Assembly: GCA_013387265.2 (NCBI GenBank)
Contig: JABFTP020000124.1
Coordinates: 16,149,050 to 16,213,049, forward strand
DNA length: 64,000 nucleotides
Direction of reading: 5' to 3'
Source of the DNA: Cryptolaemus montrouzieri
Taxonomy: Eukaryota; Arthropoda; Insecta; Coleoptera; Coccinellidae
Position numbers and translations under genes: made by a program. The number at the start of each line of letters is the position of its first letter. Within the stretch, counting starts at the first letter, position 1. Of this stretch, positions 24,101 through 30,965 are shown one piece after another. Below the pieces are notes generated by a model, which saw only the letters and a list, made by a program, of their open reading frames with translations, searched no databases and was not told where the DNA came from.

Positions 24101-26943
24101 AGTTTATTGGTTGCTACAAAACAAAAGAGTTACATATGGTTTCAAACTTAACTAAAAAGTGACTTTGGATGTTGAAGCGTGGCACTACATGTCCTCAGCA
24201 TACTTTTCATAAGATGGTACGTAACCACTGAGTGCTAATCGCAAGCATGATGACATATGATCGTCAGTTAGTCGATTGCGATATTTTGATTTAATTATCT
24301 TTAATCTAACCACCGAGTGCTAATCGCAAGCATGATGACATATGATCGTCAGTTAGTCGATTGCGATATTTTGATTTAATTATCTTTAATCTAACCACTG
24401 ATTGCTAATCGCAAGCATGATGACATATGATCGTCAGTTAGTCGATTGCGATATTTTGATTTAATTATCTTTAATCTAACCACTGAGTGCTTATCGCAAG
24501 CATGATGACTCGCACAAATAGGTTGACCCAAACATTGCCGTCAGTTGAAAGGCGATTTGCCTCAGATTTATCTGCAGATAGAAACCACCAGAAATTTCTG
24601 TCAGATGCTGTAGCTTTGAGATGTATATCTGATATAATCTGCACCAACTCATTTTCAACAGAACATGAGTTCATATTAAACTGACTTGATATTTTAGTAG
24701 CTGATTCCTCAATGTTTAAATGAAAAAGGATAACTCATAAAAGATGCTTTATTTGCCAATTTACTGCAATCATGAAAATGCATTTCGAATTGTCCCAAAA
24801 TATTTGATAATTCAGCCTCATACGTATCATAATTCAACTGAGGAATCCTTGCTTTGAAAGACGGAAAATATTTCAGATCCTTGCTTTTCAGTAGATCGAT
24901 CATAAGTGCATTGTGATGTCAGTCAAAAATGTCAGATCATTCAGCCATTTTTCGTTTTTCAACATCTGAGTGTCATCACCTCTTTCGTATAGAAAAGCTG
25001 TTATTTCGGGCAATATTTCTTGAAACCTTTCTAGGAATTTTCCTCGACTCAACCACCTGACGTCCGTGTGAAGAACTAAATCAGTGTATTCAGATGACTC
25101 CCTATCTTCCAACTGCAACTTAAAGAGTCGACGTTGCAAGCTACGTGCACGGATGGAATTCACAATTTTTGTTACAATGTCATAATTTCCTACGAGTTTA
25201 AAACTTTCGAACACAAAACTTGTTGATGTATAATGCAATGGAATTAATGAAATGAAGGGAAATCTTCATTAGCTCGACGCAATGCCACAAAACCATTTTT
25301 GTTTCTAGTAATTTCAGGTGCTCCATCGGTTGTAATGCATACTAATTTATATATTGGTAGCTTGCAGTTTTTTACAGAATTGAATTTTACATGATTGTAA
25401 AAAATTCTTCCTTAGCCAACATGTCATTGAATACCATCCGAATAAAAATACACAGATTGGCAGTGTCTGTCATATCGGTGGATTCGTCGAACTATAAAAA
25501 AAAGTATGTACATTTCATGATATCATGTTTAAGTTTATCTGCTATGTCCTGAATCTTGACTTCAATACGCCATGTGACAGTCGGGCAAGATAACTGTAGT
25601 TCTCTAATAGCAGACATGATATCTGTTTTATTTTCAAAATCTCCTAATGAAGTCTCACCCCTTCAATAAATGCTTCCTTCACAACCGATCCATCTTCGAA
25701 TGGTTTCTTGTGTTTCGCCAATATATGAGATATTTAAAATGACGCGATCGTAGCAGCTTTTGATTGTTTGGCTGGTCTTGCGAACATGGTTTGTACTTTT
25801 TTCAAACAAGATATCAAACGTACTTTTCGTATTCTTAATTCACTCTGTGGTGGAAAATCCTTTTCATGGTTTTTATGAACTGTTTTAAGATGCCTCTCTA
25901 AGTACCACGCTTAGGTATTGCAACTGACGCACGACACATAAGGCAAATGCACTTATCCTTCACCATACAAAAGAAAAAAATCTTTCTCCCAATCGTTATT
26001 AAAATGATACGTTTCAGATTTCTTCGCTGCACTCATTTTGTACTATTTAATAATAAACTTTGTATTGACGTAGTATTGCCTTCAAGTTCAAATTCAGAAT
26101 TTATACAATCACTACAGACGCAACATTTATATCGCCCGAAATTTCTAGAAAAACGGCAAGAATAAAAAACGCGGCTTTCCTTTGACAAGTACCGCACGTT
26201 CCTTTGATAAAGCCGCCTTTTGTCGCTAGCAGAGTGTTATTTTATTACGTAATACATTTTTGTAGTTTACTTACCTAATTATTAAAATTATTTTCTTCTC
26301 GAGATCTACTCAAAAAGCACCCGCAATCGACCGTTTGAGCACCCCTGCCCTACACATAAGAAGTAGTCGTGAAATCGATAAGAAATTTTACACTACTCTA
26401 TACTACAAGTTCTATGTCAGATGTTAAATCTTTAAACTATGATATGCGGACAGCATTGATTTCTACACTATTCCAAAAAATCAAAGCACAAAATCGAAAA
26501 TTCGAATTTATTCAGAAGAAGTTAAGATATGTTATTACTCGCAAAAACAGAACAACAATTGCTGTTGTCAATAAGTGATGGTTTTTTGCAAAGTCTCAAT
26601 TTATTTCTTTCATTTTATTTCTCATGAGAACAACATGTGCACCAACTTTATTGGCGTATGTCCGGACATGAAGGACCAGTGTAAAGTACGATTTATATGA
26701 TTTTCTGAAGACACGTATCCCCGTGACACCTTGTATAATAAATATTTTCAAGACAAGATGGGCTTTAGTTCTTGTCATTTATTCCAATCTAGATGAAACT
26801 GTAAATTCGATAAAGCATTTTCGTCTGATCCTATAAAACATTTTAAATACATAACTGATGAATCATTTTTCAGGTTTGGAAAAACGTATGGCAATGATAC
26901 TCGAGATGCCAAACGATGGTTGCGAGGAGATTTTAGTTCATAA
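3122..26943 (+). CDS. CIMIP2: CIMIP2/FAM166-family ciliary microtubule inner protein (7 exons)
   Basis: Seven exons joined by GT-AG splice sites give 924 coding nt, about 307 residues: 3122-3162, 6266-6404, 14334-14430, 16828-17003, 19027-19189, 23500-23737 and 26874-26943. All junction phases agree. The product starts MELVSTPNPHYIPG-YTGYCPQ, the N-terminal signature of FAM166/CIMIP2 proteins. The IPGY.G(F/Y).P.....G..(F/Y)G pattern then recurs: IPGYEGFIPREHGKFG, GFAGHVPFGYASFG and GHIPGAIFRFGKTYG, with the family-like end DAKRWLRGDF before TAA. Family members bind inside axonemal doublet microtubules, so expression in sperm or ciliated sensory cells is expected (knowledge, not seen here). 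The length fits the family. The introns are 2.4-8 kb and packed with transposons. Which paralogue (A, B or C) is unknown. Confidence 0.85.
3560..4110 (+). repeat. Second copy of the non-coding 'acagggtg' repeat
   Basis: A diverged copy of the 1730-2060 repeat: 'accgggtggggcaacaaaaacg', 'aacaggtcaatttttgtctgaagaggg', 'catcaaccccctaagcagggg', 'ttgaatagggaagataggtcg', and two further 'tacagggtg'-like modules around 4050. It lies inside intron 1 of the CIMIP2-like gene. No coding potential. Confidence 0.5.
4255..4760 (-). pseudogene. mariner transposase fragment
   Basis: On the minus strand the helix-turn-helix end (CNKKELAEVVGISDI), then LGMTKVSARWESRIL and RIVTGGETGIHY appear, in the order of mariner transposases. 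RIVTGGETGIH corresponds to the RIVTGDETWIH motif, and the first catalytic Asp is replaced by Gly. Further on, in a shifted frame, LIATEFYATTLKYLKEGIKE matches the segment before the second catalytic Asp. Ends and terminal repeats are not visible. It sits in intron 1 of the CIMIP2-like gene. Confidence 0.75.
4807..5208 (-). pseudogene. piggyBac-like N-terminal fragment
   Basis: A 133-codon minus-strand frame contains IYIEPPNIAESEEDRDVSDQ followed by an acidic stretch and INHLPKGILGQGWEI. This resembles the acidic N-terminal region that precedes the DDE domain in piggyBac-family transposases. A comparable acidic region with DGPSDEEGDF is found in the fuller piggyBac at 57.5-58.1 kb. No catalytic domain is attached. 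The assignment is moderate because N-termini of this family are poorly conserved. Confidence 0.45.
5528..6030 (-). pseudogene. P-element/THAP9-like transposase fragment
   Basis: The minus strand reads SVKTILQKMASVYDDS, a stop, FTEVFSSLRKFSEED, ACTLIFDGMSIRKQVIWDS, then YCNYGNEL and ATEALVSLNGKWMWVVEYVF. This order (FD.MSI.K...W......G..D.G......ATEALVFML.G....W..P..YF) is that of P-element/THAP9-type transposases, and FDGMSI holds a presumed catalytic Asp. One internal stop and no THAP domain make it a remnant. It lies just upstream of exon 2 of the CIMIP2-like gene. Confidence 0.65.
6266..6404 (+). CDS. CIMIP2: CIMIP2-like exon 2
   Basis: Acceptor 'ttcgtag' and donor 'gtaagt' bound 139 nt. 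The exon encodes YTGYCPQYKYRIGDTYG, then TTHKVLLDPTVHHAEKLILS. It completes the first IPGYTGYCPQ family motif begun in exon 1. It enters in phase 2 and ends on a whole codon (Gln). Confidence 0.85.
6730..7168 (+). pseudogene. mariner transposase fragment
   Basis: Reading the plus strand across frameshifts gives DEIWIHFFAPESRR, MASVFWDMHEILFIDYLKK, INGDYI, HQENALIHKS-like and LASNDYWLLADLKE. These match mariner blocks around the first catalytic Asp, FWD..G...IDYL.KG, the DNA-PH region and APSDY.LF..LKE. Multiple stops and frameshifts. It is in intron 2 of the CIMIP2-like gene, directly upstream of a LINE. Confidence 0.7.
7169..9430 (+). pseudogene. CR1/Jockey-like LINE, endonuclease C-terminus plus RT
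   Basis: A long decayed non-LTR retrotransposon. The blocks in order are: GDYNIE and TRTCIDNIFTNCKDAYTVEI with LSDHEE (end of the endonuclease); NKHTSGDHEVPISLIK, LTLITPIHQKGG, YRTISILPSFSKLFE, QHGYIKGRSV and FLDLSRAFDC (RT fingers and palm, 7986-8471); HGVPQGSILGPILFIIFMND; and FADDTNLL, the catalytic FADD, at about 8690. Then come the STKFLGMFLDEHLLW thumb block (8893-9249) and the C-terminal FFNALPNN-like block. Several stops and shifts break it. The 5' end is truncated within the endonuclease. Confidence 0.8.
9430..10150 (+). pseudogene. R1/Jockey-type LINE RT 3' half
   Basis: A second non-LTR fragment abuts the previous one. It reads LSPLLWSVVVDGLLERLN, AYGYADDLVIII (catalytic YADD), ERLSIHRDKTILIPFARRR, AKYLGLTLDQRLNWDLHI, then a CLWACSRLFGKTWGLQP block, LRPIVTYASFVW, and QRLACVGITGAMRSTPT. 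The LACV.ITGA.R.TPT block is characteristic of R1/I/Jockey-superfamily elements followed by RNase H. There are in-frame stops around 9535, 9608 and 9890 and a frameshift near 9960. It starts inside the RT domain. Confidence 0.75.
10335..10832 (-). CDS. Restriction-like endonuclease domain of the same element
   Basis: A 165-codon frame containing YYKYQPAPVLENDSIRLYYD, then ITDRMVTNNIPDIVVYDK and AMLVDVTIPNNNNV, then EKKSKYTDLAIEIKQMW. Spacing of the PD pair to the VD pair, followed by a lysine-rich helix, matches the PD...D active-site pattern known in R2-group elements. It is out of frame with the preceding zinc-knuckle segment by a one-base shift near 10835. Confidence 0.65.
   Translation of the reverse strand: MDNQVCNIIHQKLAHKYGLLSTFEPYYKYQPAPVLENDSIRLYYDRPIITDRMVTNNIPDIVVYDKRAKTAMLVDVTIPNNNNVLNKFQEKKSKYTDLAIEIKQMWHLEKIDIVPVIVSSTGFIPKTLHDSLKKLELHKNTYIEMQKAVILNTCRIVRKFMSSIL
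11529..12866 (-). CDS. Reverse transcriptase of the REL-type retrotransposon
   Basis: A 445-codon open frame with all RT palm blocks: a GTDNI-type finger motif, FLDYLKAFDSTAHSWL (motif A, with Asp), GIFQGDSLSPLWF (motif B), YMDDIKLYA (motif C, catalytic DD) and YKYLGYQQ (thumb). After one stop codon near 11530 the protein continues in the same frame through AINTYAIPVLLYSFGIIRWT. The family is inferred from motif style and from the downstream zinc knuckle and PD-D endonuclease block. Confidence 0.75.
   Translation of the reverse strand: MYMDTLKQKLQAKAKTLSRYVKCTERKHQNQRFLQNAANFHKGNNKTATNNKREVPDAQCSTDYWPSLWSNPKEHNRDAEWITNEKERLDIKHMDFEGITEEEITTVVRATNNWKATGTDNIHNYWYKKFDKLHGALAKQLTYVLQHPKKTPTFLTQGLTYMLPKSDRTQDLSQYRPITCLSTLYKILTSCISNRIYQHLDDNNISAEEQKGCRKKHHGCMEKNIDSVIMKQAHVGHRNVHSAFLDYLKAFDSTAHSWLVEVLQIYKIHPPLVEFLKTTMTHWRTSLQVNMNNKSIKTDEIPIRRGIFQGDSLSPLWFCSANPLSSMLNRTGYGFRIKTDRNYHTISHLLYMDDIKLYASNQKQLDDLLKTVSEYSADVYMKFGIEKCKTLNIQRGKVIDGETQLPNGDIIQCMRNGETYKYLGYQQARLLDQKQSKKKIRSEYS
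12936..13958 (-). CDS. N-terminal ORF of the REL-type retrotransposon
   Basis: A continuous 340-codon frame starting MMYNLRNKRVNRH. It holds a polar, Ser/Thr-rich first 90 residues, then RMKWTPEMNSYIMRSYY, a helix-rich DNA-binding-like block (Myb-like in appearance), and a basic C-terminus. It is separated from the RT frame by a single in-frame TAA, so it may be either a separate ORF1 or the broken N-terminus of one large ORF. Single-ORF REL elements usually carry an N-terminal DNA-binding region, which favours the second reading. Confidence 0.6.
   Translation of the reverse strand: MMYNLRNKRVNRHCTTITSCRVQDLGRGSCSESESQSPLVSDGSSVISSRDTATQNQVGNNINTSQPTLDVSTVAQAIMPTTTRARFHRKRMKWTPEMNSYIMRSYYKITNLESEMTAYRYALHLAFVEKYPELQHISKQRIWDQRRTIVENRLLSLETLQSIREEVIMELRSENDTHNGIPAGVIESVTDNIEATETNINMERPPEPNQQNEYMYLARSELNRAITEFSGSNPTKRPKLPKLMTNKNTNLILASVNSVFEEYTDQNTLKKIHTLVYCGAVAVLRLHKHQISTTLIQAEPKSVRKPPWQKRLKKDIDNIRAEIGRLTEFLRNRKPSRRLK
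14334..14430 (+). CDS. CIMIP2: CIMIP2-like exon 3
   Basis: Acceptor 'gttttcag', donor 'gtgaga', 97 nt. It encodes VSRPAKNEIDLVEARARYGD, then IVYKHPIIPGYE, starting the second IPGY repeat, which continues in exon 4. Phase 0 in, phase 1 out. The exon lies about 270 bases downstream of the 5' end of the inserted REL-type retrotransposon. Confidence 0.83.
14431..15140. other. Intron 3 stretch, no element recognised
   Basis: AT-rich intronic sequence between exon 3 and the next LINE. No ORF with recognisable motifs, no terminal repeats and no RNA gene were seen. Confidence 0.4.
15160..16760 (+). pseudogene. Jockey/CR1-superfamily LINE RT, nearly open
   Basis: A 383-codon frame (15160-16311) begins in unrelated sequence and enters RT at about codon 35. 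Blocks: KKAVGLDEIPP, QNYRPAALLPIMSKVMERVI, DRQYGFRRQRSKEDLL, IALDISKAFDRVWH (motif A), LQAGVPQGSILSPTLFLL (motif B), FGFADDYTLV (FADD, motif C), LNLVSFNASKTQAT, and IRPALEYCSHV. After one stop it continues as SLRMLGSLQKRAVCLIDHPE and VAELSLFYRYFHGRYSKEL, the C-terminal block of this LINE type, then a shifted tail ending near 16760. 5' truncated. It ends about 70 bases before exon 4 of the CIMIP2-like gene. Confidence 0.82.
16828..17003 (+). CDS. CIMIP2: CIMIP2-like exon 4
   Basis: Acceptor 'cttcatag', donor 'gtaagt', 176 nt. It completes the second repeat (GFIPREHGKFGQRLSVQATE) and adds ALSDFEKLQSADRTALTNLM and RIGALQDNTWDPKNLEDRE, largely helical. Enters in phase 1 and leaves on a whole codon. 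Confidence 0.85.
17004..17590. other. Intron 4, first part
   Basis: Apart from an ORF shadow on the minus strand (16831-17217, mostly antisense to exon 4), nothing recognisable is present before the RTE-type LINE. Confidence 0.4.
17600..18860 (-). pseudogene. RTE-clade LINE, RT and C-terminal region
   Basis: Minus-strand blocks: YKLFTKIITARLTNKLDLYQ, QAGFRAGYGTNDHLQIIKSL, LVLTFVDYEKAFDSINH (motif A), IERGVRQGDTISPNLFT (motif B, the GVRQGD form typical of RTE), LRFADDIVLISDS (motif C) and GLKINTAKTEFMTN. After a frameshift region comes the C-terminal block RSKVTDAADRVTRLKWNWTG, then HVARMSDNRWSKRILEWRPR and GRPPTRWMDDIKR, an RTE hallmark. 5' truncated within the RT. Located in intron 4 of the CIMIP2-like gene. 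Confidence 0.85.
19027..19189 (+). CDS. CIMIP2: CIMIP2-like exon 5
   Basis: Acceptor 'ttttcag', donor 'gtcagt', 163 nt. It encodes LAQSQFQLPLLEVRPECANI, then LRNLPVDEAPLSPPRSSQSP and YFMDNTNPGKKLVK. This is the proline-rich linker between the second and third repeat units. Phase 0 in, phase 1 out. Confidence 0.78.
19190..20104. other. Intron 5 stretch with one unrecognised minus-strand frame
   Basis: A minus-strand frame of about 85 codons (19691-19948) with many Arg residues (MDRDGEPATRLREKRR) could belong to an old retroelement, but I do not recognise it. The rest of the stretch shows nothing. Confidence 0.3.
20118..20236 (-). repeat. Left inverted terminal repeat, outer part
   Basis: Reverse-complement match to 22570-22690: acttgcctactNatgta, attgttattcacttgaaaat, accgtaggg, cgaaaccggtc, gattattgaataaattgt and tgtctcatttcgttta are shared with few mismatches. 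The remaining inner part of the repeat is displaced to 21048-21134 by the LINE insertion. Confidence 0.8.
20237..21047 (-). mobile_element. LINE fragment inserted in the Penelope terminal repeat
   Basis: About 810 bp interrupt the left inverted repeat. The sequence acttg flanks both sides (…gtacttg|gagg… and …ttacttg|cctac… on the minus strand), consistent with a short target duplication. The minus strand encodes the end of an ORF1-like segment (LERMAIQFNATNATKEQ), then QLTIAFWNANSIANKRHEL, the start of an apurinic endonuclease, and MPTIAAGDLNAKDSDWNSRK, the GD.N endonuclease block. This order points to a Jockey-type LINE with an internal deletion. Confidence 0.7.
21695..22330 (-). pseudogene. 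Penelope-like reverse transcriptase
   Basis: A 167-codon open stretch (21695-22198), preceded in a neighbouring frame by the LVSFDVKNMYPNIPMNECL block. It contains the palm motifs PMGSPLSLLLADIFM and YRYVDDILVGF with both catalytic Asp residues, and NSVNFLDLTI just before the thumb. A PLE-type fingers block with ARPVVPYINTPSGKLAK follows upstream around 22350-22400. Not intact. Confidence 0.8.
22494..22725 (+). repeat. Right inverted terminal repeat
   Basis: Uninterrupted version of the repeat: attaccctcaacggccaact, gcataatggatccccactac, atttaggataaatttcattc, then the acttgcctact to tctcatttcgttta part. The outer ~40 bases toward the 13-bp duplication are not matched on the left side. Confidence 0.75.
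23500..23737 (+). CDS. CIMIP2: CIMIP2-like exon 6
   Basis: Acceptor 'cacttttag', donor 'gtaggt', 238 nt, the largest exon. It encodes GFAGHVPFGYASFGKTNEAM, then TNSALCDFTSNYRKRLSTEW, and ends HRHVGQLPNYCGHIPGAIF before a split Arg codon. It contains the third repeat and the start of the last. Phase 1 in, phase 2 out. Confidence 0.85.
23842..26347 (-). mobile_element. Full-length decayed hAT element (ZBED-like)
   Basis: It begins with caggggtgctcaaac and ends with its exact 15-bp reverse complement. It is flanked by 8-bp duplications ccttacac / ccctacac (one mismatch). The size, 2506 bp, and 8-bp duplication fit hAT. Minus-strand pieces match ZBED5/SCAND3-type hAT transposases: LVLHTDVRWLSRGKFLERFQ (25080-25020) and LLKSKDLKYFPSFKARIPQL (about 24890). 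The N-terminal zinc-finger part near 25900-26100 is unreadable. Many frameshifts and stops. It lies in intron 6 of the CIMIP2-like gene. Confidence 0.85.
24222..24510. repeat. 85-bp tandem repeat, about 3.4 copies
   Basis: Units start at about 24223, 24308, 24393 and 24478, spaced exactly 85 bases. Each begins aaccac(t/c)gagtgctaat(cgc) and contains catatgatcgtcagttagtc and gattgcgatattttgattta. Copies are nearly identical, differing by single bases; the fourth is partial. The array lies inside the 3' part of the hAT element. Confidence 0.9.
26874..26943 (+). CDS. CIMIP2: CIMIP2-like exon 7 (stop)
   Basis: Acceptor 'ttttcag', 70 nt to TAA at 26941. It encodes (R)FGKTYGNDTRDAKRWLRGDF and SS, the conserved C-terminal block of the family. 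The AG|G split codon agrees with exon 6. Confidence 0.85.
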
Positions 26944-27500
26944 AGGACATACGGTCGTCAAGATTTGTATTTAGTGTTCGTATTTATTTTTTCTAATGTT
27001 GAAAATTTTAAGTAAATCGAATTGTTGAAATTTGATAAAGATCCTGCGGGCAGATAGTATTTCAATATATAATTTTGAAGCATTTGTTGTTTTTCATTTG
27101 AGACCTATTTGAAGAAATATTATCAATGGATGTTGATTGGCAATATAAAGTAGGATCCAAACTTAAGTGAATTTGATAACTTTTCAACAGAAAGAGGAAG
27201 AGAAAAGCTAAAAGAAAAAGAACCTCTTCAGCCTTATTAAGCTCTAACTTTCTAGATTAGTGTTGAGTCGACGCAAAACATTATAGTTTTTAAGATGATA
27301 TTGAGTCGGACGTTACTAAGTGATATTTGATAATCGTACGGTGATTTTGACGGTGAAAATATTTAATTAACAAATTTAATAGCTATTTCGATATCTCTAT
27401 CATCAGACGTTTACAAATTGACTTATAACTTTTTAACTCAAACAACTTTACATTTAGGTCCACAGAAATCAACACCCTCTGTTGTGTACACTTAAATTTA
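26944..27500 (+). other. 3' UTR and downstream sequence
   Basis: Follows the stop of the CIMIP2-like gene. AT-rich, with aataaa-like hexamers only in degenerate form (for example ataaag near 27035), so the polyadenylation site is not fixed. No ORF or element recognised. Confidence 0.35.
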
Positions 27501-28400
27501 TGTAAAGGTAGTTCTAGATCATCTCTTCATCTCGTCTTGTAATTATGTAAGTCTCTGTTTGTGTTGAATTGTTCAGGATAACTGTAGACATATTTGTGGC
27601 AAGTCAAAATAAAAATTGAAGGCACTGTTAAAATTTCCCGCATAATAAAAGTACATGGTTGGTGAAAATATTGTCTACGCAAGTAAAAGGATTCTTTGAC
27701 TCTCTTGATGGTTCGGCAAATACTAGATTCAGGTCGAATGACTTCAAGCAAATCGTCAATCTTCTGGACCTCTGGGTGTTTTCAAGGAAATCCACATTGA
27801 AGTCACCAGTCAAGTAGATGTGTTCAAACCTTCTATGCTCTGCCAACCATGTCAAAGCATCCTCAACTATTTCCAAGAAGACTTCAAAATTGCCATTTGG
27901 AGTTCTATATACTGTAACAATAATTGCATTTTTATTTTTTGTTAGAATCGCAGCTATTTCAATGTCACGTTCTACTGAAAATAATTTGACTTCAGGTAAT
28001 TCTTCAATATCAACTCCTCCATAGCCCACTGTCCTACAGAAACTACTACCATCTATGTAGTTGTATAGATGGAAGCTGCACATCACTTCCCTCTGTCTAT
28101 AATTTTGTTCTGAACCTTGTTTACAGTGTAGGTTTGTGTGGTATTTTGAGCTTTCTCACGATTCGTATCTGGTACATTAGAATTCTCTCTATTGACATGA
28201 CCTCTACTACTTATATACTCATCGTGATTGATATCGATAATATTCTTCATAAGGTTTCTATGATGTTCATTCATAGGTTTGTCAACACGATTTTGTTTCA
28301 CATTAGGCTGATTGTTTAAGCTCTCCAGTGTTTTCCCAGATGGGTGTGCAGTTGAGTTCTTCACATAAACATGTACATGTTTATCTATTGTCATACCAGA
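27500..28400 (-). pseudogene. LINE ORF1-like piece and endonuclease domain
   Basis: On the minus strand, 28083-28394 gives a polar ORF1-like tail. 28086-27628 gives a 152-codon endonuclease piece with YGGVDIEEL, IIVTVYRTPNGNFEVFLEIV, IYLTGDFNVDFLENTQRS (the GDFN.D active-site block), FAEPSRESKNP and CVDNIFTN. It stops before any RT. The same EPSR/VDNIFTN signature as the window-start fragment suggests one LINE group. Located just downstream of the CIMIP2-like gene. Confidence 0.7.
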
Positions 28401-28559
28401 AATTGTGAGTTAAAACTAAGGTACACTGGTACAATTTGTTAAATATAGAAAAACGTATTAGTTATAAAGAGAGAAAACAACAATCTACTATTGGAATATA
28501 AGGTTATTCAAAGGTACATTCATAATTACTTGAAAATCACAAATATTGGAGAATAAGAT

Positions 28560-29139
28560 AGGTCTGTGTTGTCGTTAAGAACGGTAAGATTGTTTCTATT
28601 GTGTTTAGCTTTGAAAATTTCCAGAGATTCTAGGTAATTGAGTTTATTGCTTCTCGCGGCATGATGAATAATGTTAAGATTATCTATACTAAGAAAGCGG
28701 TGGTTCTTATCTAGGCAATGGTAGAGTCACTTTTGTTTTTACAAAAGGAAGAGTGATGTTCTTTGTATCTAATGCGAAGAGATCTTCATGTCTGGCCTAT
28801 GTATACACCGTTACAATCAAGGCAACACAGTCCGAACACCTCTGAATTGTCTAATTTGTGAGTTTTGTCTTTGGCAATAAGAAGTAATTGTGATAATTTA
28901 CATCTAGGTTTGAGAGCAATTTTTATGTTGTGACTTGACATTTGATATGCAACTTGGTGTGAATTTGGACTATAATAAGTTAAGGGAGAGAAGTTTTGAA
29001 TATCGGTATTTGGTTTAACATGGCGGTATATACTAGTGTAATCTACCTGTTTGTTTTTTGAGGTACGGGGATAACCGTTATTACTACCAATAGTTTTTAT
29101 GATGTACATTTCTTTGTTAAGATTTTCTATAGAAAGTAC
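28560..29139 (-). pseudogene. Penelope-like C-terminal fragment (GIY-YIG)
   Basis: The minus strand reads LSIENLNKEMYIIKTIGSNN, a PLE thumb segment, then VFGLCCLDCNGVYIGQT with a C-x2-C pair just before a GIY-YIG-like GVYIGQT, and after a break YKEHHSSFCKNKSDST. It begins at the thumb and lacks RT. It meets an oppositely oriented PLE fragment at about 29139. Confidence 0.7.
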
Positions 29140-29930
29140 CAATGAATTCCAACCATTTTAATTTCAAATTTGTCTCTTTTGATATAAAAAATATGTACCC
29201 AAACGTTCCAATAGATGAATGTCCGCCTCTAATAAAAGAAATCTTAAACCAAAATAACATTTCACCATACATTGATGAATTTTGTAACCTTTTAGAGACC
29301 TGTTTATCACCATATTATTTCCAGCTTGAATCAAAATTTATCGAACAAAACTCAGGTCTCCTCATGGAATCCCCACTCAGCCCCTCATTAGCAGATATTT
29401 TCATGAACTATCTTGAAAAATCTATAATGAATAAGTTAACACAAAAACATATTATGTGCAGCAACATTGATGATATTCTTGTGTGTTTTCAAGGTTCAAA
29501 CCGACAAATAGATCAATTTTTACATTTTCCAAATAAAATGCATAATCAAATAACCTTCAGTGCTGAAATTGAACGCAACAATTGAATATAAATTTCCTTG
29601 ACATAACCATCATTAAACTCTATAATAATCTCACCTACAATATACAAAAAAAAAAAACTTACGGACTCAACAATCCGGAATGGATTCTTTTAACCACATT
29701 ACACATAAATTAGCCGTTTATAATTCAATGATTCATAGAGCCTTTTCCATTCCTATATTATACCTAACTGACTTTAATAAGGAAATCAATATTAAGAAAA
29801 TTACATCAAATAATAGTATTCCTGTCTCCCACATAAACACTATTAATAAATGCAGAGAACAAAAACAAATTTCTCAATTACTATATAGTATATTCTATTA
29901 CAGAAAAACCAGAATATAAATACGCATGTC
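29139..29930 (+). pseudogene. Penelope-like RT fragment
   Basis: Plus-strand frame with VSFDIKNMYPNVPIDECPPL, SGLLMESPLSPSLADIFMNY, MCSNIDDILVCFQGSNRQI and, after a stop, ITHKLAVYNSMIHRAFSIPI and LTDFNKEINIKKITSNN. In the catalytic block the usual Y-x-D-D has become N-I-D-D, and LMESPLSP replaces PMGSPLSP, so the copy is dead. No GIY-YIG domain follows. Confidence 0.75.
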
Positions 29931-30960
29931 TTGAAAATTTTTATTCAAGGAAGAATATTCAACCTTCGGTAGAATGTTAAATATCCCTCTCTAAAGGAGG
30001 TGATTTTCTGATTCACCCTTCATAATTATCGTCAACCAAGGCCACCCAGGAGTGGTACAGCTCGGTCGGATGTCATAAATAGGAGCAATAGACTGCAGTA
30101 TCGGTCTCATTTGACCTCGTAATCATTGCATACCCATTCAGTACACCAGGCCAGACTGCCACCTACTCAACTCAATCCGTTGGAGCGCAATAAAATATGT
30201 AATTATTATTGCGCCCTCCAACCAACTGACACAGAGGCCACTCACCATCCCCACCGGAAAACCATGAAAACAAAGGGTAGCTATCGAACAAAAAAACTCA
30301 AGAAGTCACTCTAGTTTCACTATTTACTGCAACGCTAGACACTGTGCCTGCAAGAAAGCGATCTGTCGAAAGACTAACCCTCCTCATTCTTGTCGGGGAT
30401 ATTCAACATTCTACAGAAGGTTGAACATTGTTCCTTAAATAAAATTCTTCAATGTGTCTACACCTACAGTGATAATTTCGCATGTTGTCATTGTTGAGAT
30501 ATGACGCATGTCTTAATTTTCACAAAAGCAAAAACCGTTTATATGACTTGAAATTAGAATTTTTTGTTAGAGTTTTTCTTTCAAGGAGTTACTTCCACTT
30601 GTAATTTTCAAAAAATCAATTCCCATTTTTCGAATGTAAAGATATTTGAGAGTATTCTCCGAAAATTTAAAGTTGATCTGACAAACAGTCTCGGACATAT
30701 GAGAGTATTAGTAAGGACATCTCTAAGCGTTCGAAAGTACGCATGGCGCCGATTGGAATAGCAGCTGCTTCTCGTTGACCCTGTCTTTCTTCACAATTTC
30801 TATTATGTCTGTAATGGTAAAATAAGAATACTAGAGGTCCACTTTATACCTGAAAGCCATATTTAGAAATTTTAGGTTAAAAAATTAAAAATAAATAAAC
30901 TTGAACGTGGTCTTTCACGTAGTCACGTAGTTGTTTTTTCTCAGTGTAGAGTTTTCTTTA
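29931..30960. other. Unrecognised interval, small Cys-rich frame
   Basis: Contains a 62-codon plus frame (30126-30314), continued in another frame by CNARHCACKKAICRKTNPPH around 30330-30385. The Cys spacing is suggestive of a small zinc-binding motif, but I do not recognise a family. Nothing else is visible. Confidence 0.25.
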
Positions 30961-30965
30961 TTAGA

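Noticed and set aside
24222..24510. Possible CRISPR-like array
   Set aside because: Direct tandem copies without unique spacers, in eukaryotic DNA, inside a hAT element.
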